Shown here one piece after another: positions 57,866 to 64,000 of a stretch of 64,000 bases of DNA. The notes under the pieces were generated by a model, which saw only the letters and a list, made by a program, of their open reading frames with translations, had not been told where the DNA came from and did no database searches. This DNA comes from Cervus elaphus (Eukaryota > Chordata > Mammalia > Artiodactyla > Cervidae). The stretch lies in assembly GCF_910594005.1 (NCBI RefSeq), contig NC_057815.1:82135552-82199551 (forward strand). The letters run 5' to 3'. Every line of letters starts with the position of its first letter. The stretch's first letter is position 1. A program made the position numbers and the translations under genes.

Positions 57866-58494
57866 AAAGTGTTTTATTTAAAATCCCAGGACAGAGAAAG
57901 CACCTAATTAAAATTTGTGGTAACATATGAAGGCATAAATAAGTTGTCAACGATGGTTATCATTACACCTTTTCTCAGCGTCTCCTCTGACCCTAATATG
58001 TTTGTCTCTAGGCCATTTGTGGTTCAGGCTTCGTGTTTTTCCTCACCTGGAACTCTGCATCAGCAATCTCCTTATAGCCAAATAAGCAATATAAATCCAA
58101 TCCCCAAAGCACTGTTTAGTCACGGGTTCCCCGAGAATCCAAGGGAAGGATAGTGTTATAGCCCACAGCACAAAAATGAATCAGAGTCCTGTAAAATATA
58201 CCTCTGCATTCTCTTTTTCTAGCCCTGTGTTTTCCTTTCTCTATTTCAAAGTCTCTCCATCCCGGTCCCCAGAGTCCCACTATCCTGCAGCATGCCCGTG
58301 TAACTTGTCTTAGTTTCCACAATGCTTCTGTTCTCTAATTTCTTTTCTTGTTTGAAACTGTTTCTTTCAAAATACTTCTACTTTGATTACTTACACACAT
58401 CCTCACTTAGAGATATTAGGATCCTTCAGAGTAAACCGCTTTTTAGAGGTAAAGTGAATTCTAACAAAGGATGGGTGTTTGCACGTGTACACAC
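57866..58494. other. Unassigned sequence
   Basis: No supported gene; 58030-58130 may hold a diverged L2 fragment. The last 17 bases are the left target-site repeat of the following SINE. Confidence 0.45.
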
Positions 58495-58715
58495 GTGTGT
58501 GTGTCCTCAGTCACTAAGTCGTGTCCGACTCTTTGCAATCCCATGCACTACAGCTCGGCAGGCTCCTCTGTCCACGGGATTTCCCAGGCAAGAATGCTGG
58601 AGTGGGTTGCCATTTCCTTCTCTGGGGGTCTTCCTGACCCAGGGATCGAACCCAGGTCTCCTGTGGCTCAGGCTTGGCAGGTCGGTTCTCTACCACTGAG
58701 CCACCGGGGAAGCCA
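58495..58715 (-). mobile_element. Bov-tA SINE with target-site duplication
   Basis: Complete reversed element. The flanks 'tttgcacgtgtacacac' (58478-58494) and 'tttgcatatgtacacat' (58716-58732) match at 14 of 17 positions. The right flank opens copy B of the unrecognised duplicated sequence. Confidence 0.9.
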
Positions 58716-59165
58716 TTTGCATATGTACACATACTTTAATCTGTCACATATTATTCATCATAGATTATAAAAAGTTGTCATTTATCAATTCATACTGAGG
58801 AACTCCTTTACACAAAGACAAGTTTGCACCATGTACCCTGAAAGGAATAATGATTCTATTGTTTGGACCCACCTATATAACTCATTGGAAAAGACTCTGA
58901 TGCTGGGAGGGATTGGGGGCAGGGGGAGAAGGGGACGACAGAGGATGGGATGGCTGGATGGCATCACCAACTCCATGGACATGGGTTTGAGTAGACTCTG
59001 GGAGTTGGTGATGGACAGGGAGGCCTGGAGTGCTGAGATTCATGGGGTCGCAAAGAGTTGGACAGGACTGAGCCACTGAACTGAACTGAACTGATACAAC
59101 TGTGTGAGACTCTACATTTGGTTTTCCTATTTAGATGCTATTCCCTTCTTCTCCTTTTATGTCTG
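58716..59165 (+). repeat. Unrecognised duplicated sequence, copy B, split by a BovB tail
   Basis: Parts 58716-58875 and 59102-59165 align in order with copy A at 41503-41770 ('tattattcatcatagattat', 'gacaagtttgcaccat', 'gtttggacccacctat', 'attcccttcttctccttt'). The intervening 58880-59094 is a BovB tail that copy A lacks. Confidence 0.8.
58880..59094 (+). mobile_element. BovB LINE tail nested in copy B
   Basis: 'ctcattggaaaagactctga' to 'actgaactgaactga'. Short flanking repeats 'tataact' (58876-58882) and 'tacaact' (59095-59101) are consistent with a target-site duplication. The related locus at 41.7 kb shows the unfilled site. Confidence 0.92.
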
Positions 59166-61664
59166 ACTCAACACAGTTGCTGATTCACATTCTAGGTCTA
59201 CCACCTACCAACTAGGATAGCTGGCCATCAACATTTTCAAGGATTTTGGATACATTGTACTCTTTCAGTGGACCCAGACTTCAGTTCATTGGGTCACTTC
59301 ATGCATTTCAGCCCATTTCAGCAGTGTGGGCAAATAGGTTGGCTAGAAAGAGAAGAGAAGTACTCCAGCTCACAATGTAACAGATATTTATCTGAAGATT
59401 ATAAATTTTAAAGTATGCTTGGTTTCCTAAATGACAGATACCTAAATCATGTATACTTCAATCATGTACCACTGATAAGACACAACGTCTCACTTCTATT
59501 TCCAGGGCCATGGTTTCCTCATGTTGAGAAAATAGTAGTGGATTCAATAATCTTTGATGTATCATCTAGCTCTAAAATGGGATCTTTTCACTGATAAACT
59601 GTTTATCTGACTGTCCAATGCTAATCTGTCTTATTGACATTAAAGACTGACATTTTGCTCTATGCAGCTTCATGTTCAGGGGAAAAGAGAGAGGGAGAAG
59701 GTGCAGAGAGAAAGAGGAAAAAAAAAAGATTGAGAGTTCCAATTTTTTCTGTGATAAGCTTTTCCCAGCCAGAAAAAAGTCATTTTGCAATTTTCTACAT
59801 GTCTATACCTGTCCAACTTCATGCTCCTTGAAGCCATTATTCCTATTTCATAATTGAATCAATTCCTTTCCTATGAACCATCAGCTTCCTATCTGTTCCA
59901 CATCAAGTCTACACGACCAAATTTCTTAAAGGATCAAGACATTTGTTTTCATAGGACATTCAAAACACAATAGAAATATGCACTTTTAGTTTTAAAACTG
60001 TTTTCCCCCAGAATGCCAGATATTACAGTTTGGTTGTTATTATTTTTAAGCTTATTTGAATAAAAGCCTCAGGTAAGTGACATGCATACTTTTATTGCTT
60101 TATAACGTGAAGATAGAGCTACTCATTCTTCCTCTAAGGCTATTCTCTATGCATTGTCACTTCTTCTTAAATTGCAAACCATTGGTCTCTCTTTTCTCGT
60201 TCCATCCATCTTTTTTTTGCTGAAACCTGTCACTTCAGCTCTGTCTCACCTCCAATCTGCCCCTTGCTCGGTACCCCCACTGTGACTGCCTTTGTTGTGC
60301 TCATCTCACTGTTCATACATCACTGTCATTCACATTTCAAGCTGATGAAACTGACAGTGATTGTCTCCTGAATGTTAATGGAAAAAGAAAAAGCCCACAA
60401 GAAAACAAGGCTTCTCCAAAGACTGCAGCCAATGATTGAAATCCAGTTGCATCTGCAGTTTGGTAATTCTAGGTTTTTAAAAAGCGCCCTCTTTGCTGAT
60501 AACTTCATGCCAGCTGATCTGTCTGACACTGCTATTTCCCAGAAGTTTACCTGTCTGACACATTGTTCAGAACTATCCTTTGGCAAGTGTGCACCTCTGC
60601 ACTTGGACCAGGGAGGGACAGAATTAAACTTGCTGCAAACAAGCATTTATTTATTTATTTGACACCTGTTACAAAGATAAGGTCACGCTTGTAGAGCTGC
60701 GCTTCAGTTAATGAAAGCTGACTACACCTGTGAATTAGGGACTGCATCTTTGCATAATGGAAGGGATTATTCCTATTACAAAAGAATTCATGGCAGGGCT
60801 CCATTAAAAAGTGACTAGTGCTTTTAAAATGATTCTTTGTTCAGTTCAATTGACAAATTTCAAGCATTTTAAGATCACATAATTGAGATACCCTTACTCT
60901 ACATTTTTGTCAAAAATATTTTATTAGCTATACATATATATATATACACACATATATATTTCATGCTTTTTAAGAAAATAGATACTATATAGAGGTATAT
61001 ACCATATGGTATTTATTATACCAAATGGTATATTGAAAGAACCCAGTTCTCCTTTAACTTTGAAAACTTTTGCTAGATTATTTAGATCAATGAAAATTAA
61101 TTTTTATGTTTGTGTTAGCTTTTCTTCTCCAGGAAACTAAGAGAGTACTTTAAGTCAGGAACAAAGTAAGAGTATTCGACAGAATCAGGTCTCTGAATTA
61201 TTTTTATTAATAAGAGCAGCATTAGTATACAGCTTAAATTAAATTTCACACCCAGAAAGATATTTTCAGGAGATTCTGTAACTAAGAGCAGAAGGGAAAA
61301 ATGTTCCAAGCTTCTGTGAATGAAAGACAGTTTTAAAGTGATCTTTAAAGTACTTTTAAATTTCATTTAGTTTCCTTAAAGCTAAATTTCCTAGTTGGGT
61401 ATGTATTTCCAATAAACTCTTTTAAAAAGATTTGAGGCTGTTTTTCATAATTCACTATATTTCAGATCTCAAATATGTCTTGAATGCTTCCTTGAAGAAG
61501 AGATGTCTTTATTCTAAAGTTGTGTTGTCATTATATAGATACAATTCTCCAGACTGTTTCCAATTAAGACCTTTGAACAAATTTTTTCATCTAACAAGTA
61601 GCAGTAAGGAGAGAATGAAGCTCCACTACATAACACTGAAGCCTTTGAGAAAAAATGAAAATAC
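59166..61664. other. Repeat-poor 2.5 kb stretch
   Basis: No gene is supported. TA runs lie near 60932-60960. The part 60340-60840 has ordinary complexity and no visible repeat, unlike most of the window, and is noted as a candidate conserved element. Confidence 0.45.
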
Positions 61665-61835
61665 TATAGGGCTTGGAATAGGATATCTGGTTCCTTGTCA
61701 CAGCTCTGCTATTAGATCATGAAATAGCCACCCTAGAATCTCTAGATTTTATTTTCCACATGTGTTTAATGAGGGTTATATCAGTCTTACATAGCTCACA
61801 GATTGCTGTGATCACAAGAATCAAAGATAATTTTT
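61665..61835 (+). mobile_element. MIR SINE
   Basis: 'tccttgtcacagctctgcta', 'tagattttattttccacatg' and 'atgagggttatatcagtctt' follow the MIR order, diverged. Confidence 0.6.
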
Positions 61836-62698
61836 AATAGGTAGGCGAAAAAGGAAAATTATTTTAAGAACAGATTAAAGAGAAAGACACAATCACCAAT
61901 ACATCTTAAATGTTGAATAGGAAGTACTAGAAAATTTTGGTCTTAAAAAGAATTTAGTATTAATACTTCATTACTGAAGGTCATCTGTAACATATGGTGC
62001 TATCATTAACCCCCAATAGCCTCTCTACAACATGGAACTGAAAACCAAGTCCCATACATTTTCCTTACCCGCCAAGATGGACTATAGCTATGTAGAAAAC
62101 ATTGGTTGGGATTTATATTATATAGACATATTTTTAGTCACAGAATGTAATCACAAATATTGGCTAAACCTAAAACATAGGTCTGGAAATTATACACAAA
62201 AGGACCTATCTAGTCTGAGAAGGCAAAGCAAAATAACACAGTATTCCAGGGAAAACAGATGAGATGGCTGATGAATCCATCTTTCTATAACTCTCTTTCA
62301 TTGTTTCCTGTTTGCTTGTAAATTAAACTCGTGATTGATGGAGCATGTTGTCCTTGAGATTAACCTCAGTTGGTTAGAACTGTTGCCTGAGAAGCCAGAG
62401 ATAAGAGTTTATGGCACTAAAAGAGCCAGATGGCTTTCACTGTTCCACAGGTTGGGTGAATCTGAACAATATCATCAGCTCTTGGAAAGCAGGGCAAATT
62501 GATGGCCTGCCAATGCTGATCAATGGCATCTACACAGTACAAAGCGATCACACAGTAGGCACTCTCTCGCTGCTCCCCGCCAGACTCTTGTATTTTATAC
62601 ATATCTTCATAGGCTTTCCTTGAGGTTTATCGTATTCTCCTCACATTCAGAATAACTCCCTTAGAAGGATTTAAGCCTTGATAATTTTCCATCTTTTG
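61836..62698. other. Unassigned sequence with a faint tRNA-like stretch
   Basis: No gene is supported. Near 62362-62412, 'cctcagttggttagaactgt' resembles the D-arm/A-box of a tRNA, but no fold or B-box is convincing. Confidence 0.4.
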
Positions 62699-62908
62699 CT
62701 TCTCCAATGGCTTATTCAGTAAAGAATCTCCTTGCAATGCAGGAGACCCAGGTTTGATCCCTGGGTCAGAAAGATCCACTGGAGAAAGGAATGGCTACCC
62801 ACTCCAGTATTCTTGCCTGGAGAATTCCATGAACGGGGGAACCTGGTGGGCTACATCTATAGAGTCACAAAGAGCTGGACATGACTGAGTGACTAACACT
62901 TTCACTTT
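62699..62908 (+). mobile_element. Bov-tA SINE
   Basis: From 'gcttctccaatggcttattc' to 'gtgactaacactttcacttt', with a diverged head. Confidence 0.9.
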
Positions 62909-63634
62909 TACCAGTTTGTACAACCAATTTGTACAATTTATTGCCTTTTCTTATTTATCACTGAAATCATTTTACTTTATTTTATATAATTTTATGAGCA
63001 TCTAAGTATATGGGTAATTATACACACATACACAAGTTTTTTGTGTGTGTCTATATCTTTATTCTTTACATATCTATTTCTATTATTCATTCAGATATTG
63101 TTAATATGATAATACTATGTATTTAATTTATATATGAATTCCTACCTTGCTTTCTATGTATATTTATCACTAAAAACATATATATATATATGATATATAA
63201 AAGGTTGATGATCTTTATATGCAATTTTATATTTACTTGATTGATGATCACATGCTTTATGAATTTTGCATATTCAATATTTACAATATTTAAACTTGAA
63301 ATTTTGAATATTTTATTTACTTATTTAAATAAAAGAAGCTTCATGGATGAAAATATATTCCACAATTTTCTCTCTCCATTCTTCCTACCATATATATTAG
63401 TAAATTCTTTCTTCCGAGTAGGATATTCTTGATCCCAACATCTTTTGTGAAGGAACATACTTACATTACCTATAGAATTTGTTGTGTGTGTATTTAGGCA
63501 TATAGAAAATATAGTCACTGACCCTACTACAGGCAACATTCACAGATGTAAGAAAATATTTGTTATGCTTTGATAAAGAAGGCTATGATTATCTTCTTTC
63601 CCTAGTGAACAAATAAATAAGAATTTTTCTTTGT
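62909..63634. other. Unassigned AT-rich sequence
   Basis: TA run at 63179-63192; no supported gene or named repeat. Confidence 0.5.
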
Positions 63635-63699
63635 AATTTATTTATTTATTGAAATATAGTTCTTAAACCTGACTCTCATGCCATATAATGTTCTAAGGT
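63635..63699 (-). mobile_element. Old L1 3' terminus, antisense
   Basis: 'atttatttattgaaatatag' and 'taatgttctaaggtac' match the reversed L1 3' end, as at 6.23 kb. Short, so only moderately certain. Confidence 0.5.
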
Positions 63700-63710
63700 A
63701 CAAAGATGAT

Positions 63711-63924
63711 GTGTGTGTGCTCAGCTGTGTTCTATCCTTTGTGACCCCATGGTCTGTAGCCCACCAGGCTCTCCTGTCCATGGGATTTATAGGCAAGTAA
63801 ACCGGATTGGGTTGCCAATCCCTTCTCCAGGGGATCTTCCCAACCCAGGAATTAAACCCATGTCTCTTGAGTCTTCTTCATTGGCAGACAGATTCTTTAC
63901 CTCTGGCACCACCTGGGAAGCCCC
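63711..63924 (-). mobile_element. Bov-tA SINE with 11-base target-site duplication
   Basis: Complete reversed element flanked by perfect 'acaaagatgat' (63700-63710 and 63925-63935). Confidence 0.95.
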
Positions 63925-64000
63925 ACAAAGATGATACCTATGTAAATAAATTAGTCAAACTGGCTTTTTCTCTATTTCTATATGACTTTCTAGCTATTTG

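Noticed and set aside
59190..59215. Apparent inverted match between 'accacctaccaacta' here and 'tagttagtaggtgg' at 41805-41818
   Set aside because: Only about 14 bases match, and the inverted orientation does not fit the direct-repeat relation of the two copies. Probably chance.
60326..60662. Overlapping frames of 96 and 106 codons on opposite strands
   Set aside because: No recognisable motif, no splice or start context, and mutually exclusive strands. Chance open frames are likely.

Overview
The window is non-coding ruminant (most likely bovid) DNA. The evidence is the set of lineage-specific retroelements: at least eight BovB (RTE-type) LINE copies or tails, about twenty tRNA-headed Bov-tA/BOV-A2 SINEs on both strands, and ruminant L1 (L1-BT type) 3' ends. 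The background is AT-rich, with older mammalian repeats (L1M, MIR, L2, MaLR/ERVL LTRs, hAT DNA transposons). I found no convincing host exon, gene promoter, CpG island or conserved RNA gene, so the window reads as a gene desert or the inside of a very large intron. Repeat family names are from memory of consensus sequences, not from a database search.

Layout. 0-10 kb: a SINE dimer, a probable solo LTR, a 2.7 kb BovB with clear target-site duplications (TSDs), and two old L1 pieces. 10-18 kb: mostly old repeats (MLT1-like LTR, MIR, L2) in unique sequence. 17.7-20.9 kb: an old L1 split by a BovB copy whose 5' end is inverted. 22-28 kb: a split LTR-like element and several SINEs. 29-33 kb: an old antisense L1 that received a SINE, a 1.5 kb BovB and a young L1 tail. 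34.9-39.7 kb: a 4.4 kb young L1, with an almost intact ORF2, sits inside an older L1 fragment. 41-49 kb: SINEs, dimeric SINEs, an LTR-like element, two hAT remnants and an unrecognised sequence that recurs at 58.7 kb. 51.2-52.2 kb: a strong CTCF-type motif next to a 0.8 kb GT-rich minisatellite with higher-order structure. 54-60 kb: a cluster of BovB tails in both orientations. 60-64 kb: a long repeat-poor stretch, MIR, SINEs and an L1 tail.

How the parts relate. The only protein-coding remains belong to retrotransposons. L1-type machinery (endonuclease and reverse transcriptase) makes the L1 insertions, and BovB-type machinery is thought to mobilise the Bov SINEs, which share its 3' tail. 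Several insertions can be ordered by nesting: old L1 before BovB (18.7 kb), old L1 before young L1 (35 kb), and an unknown repeat plus SINE before a BovB tail (58.9 kb, with a related unfilled copy at 41.7 kb).
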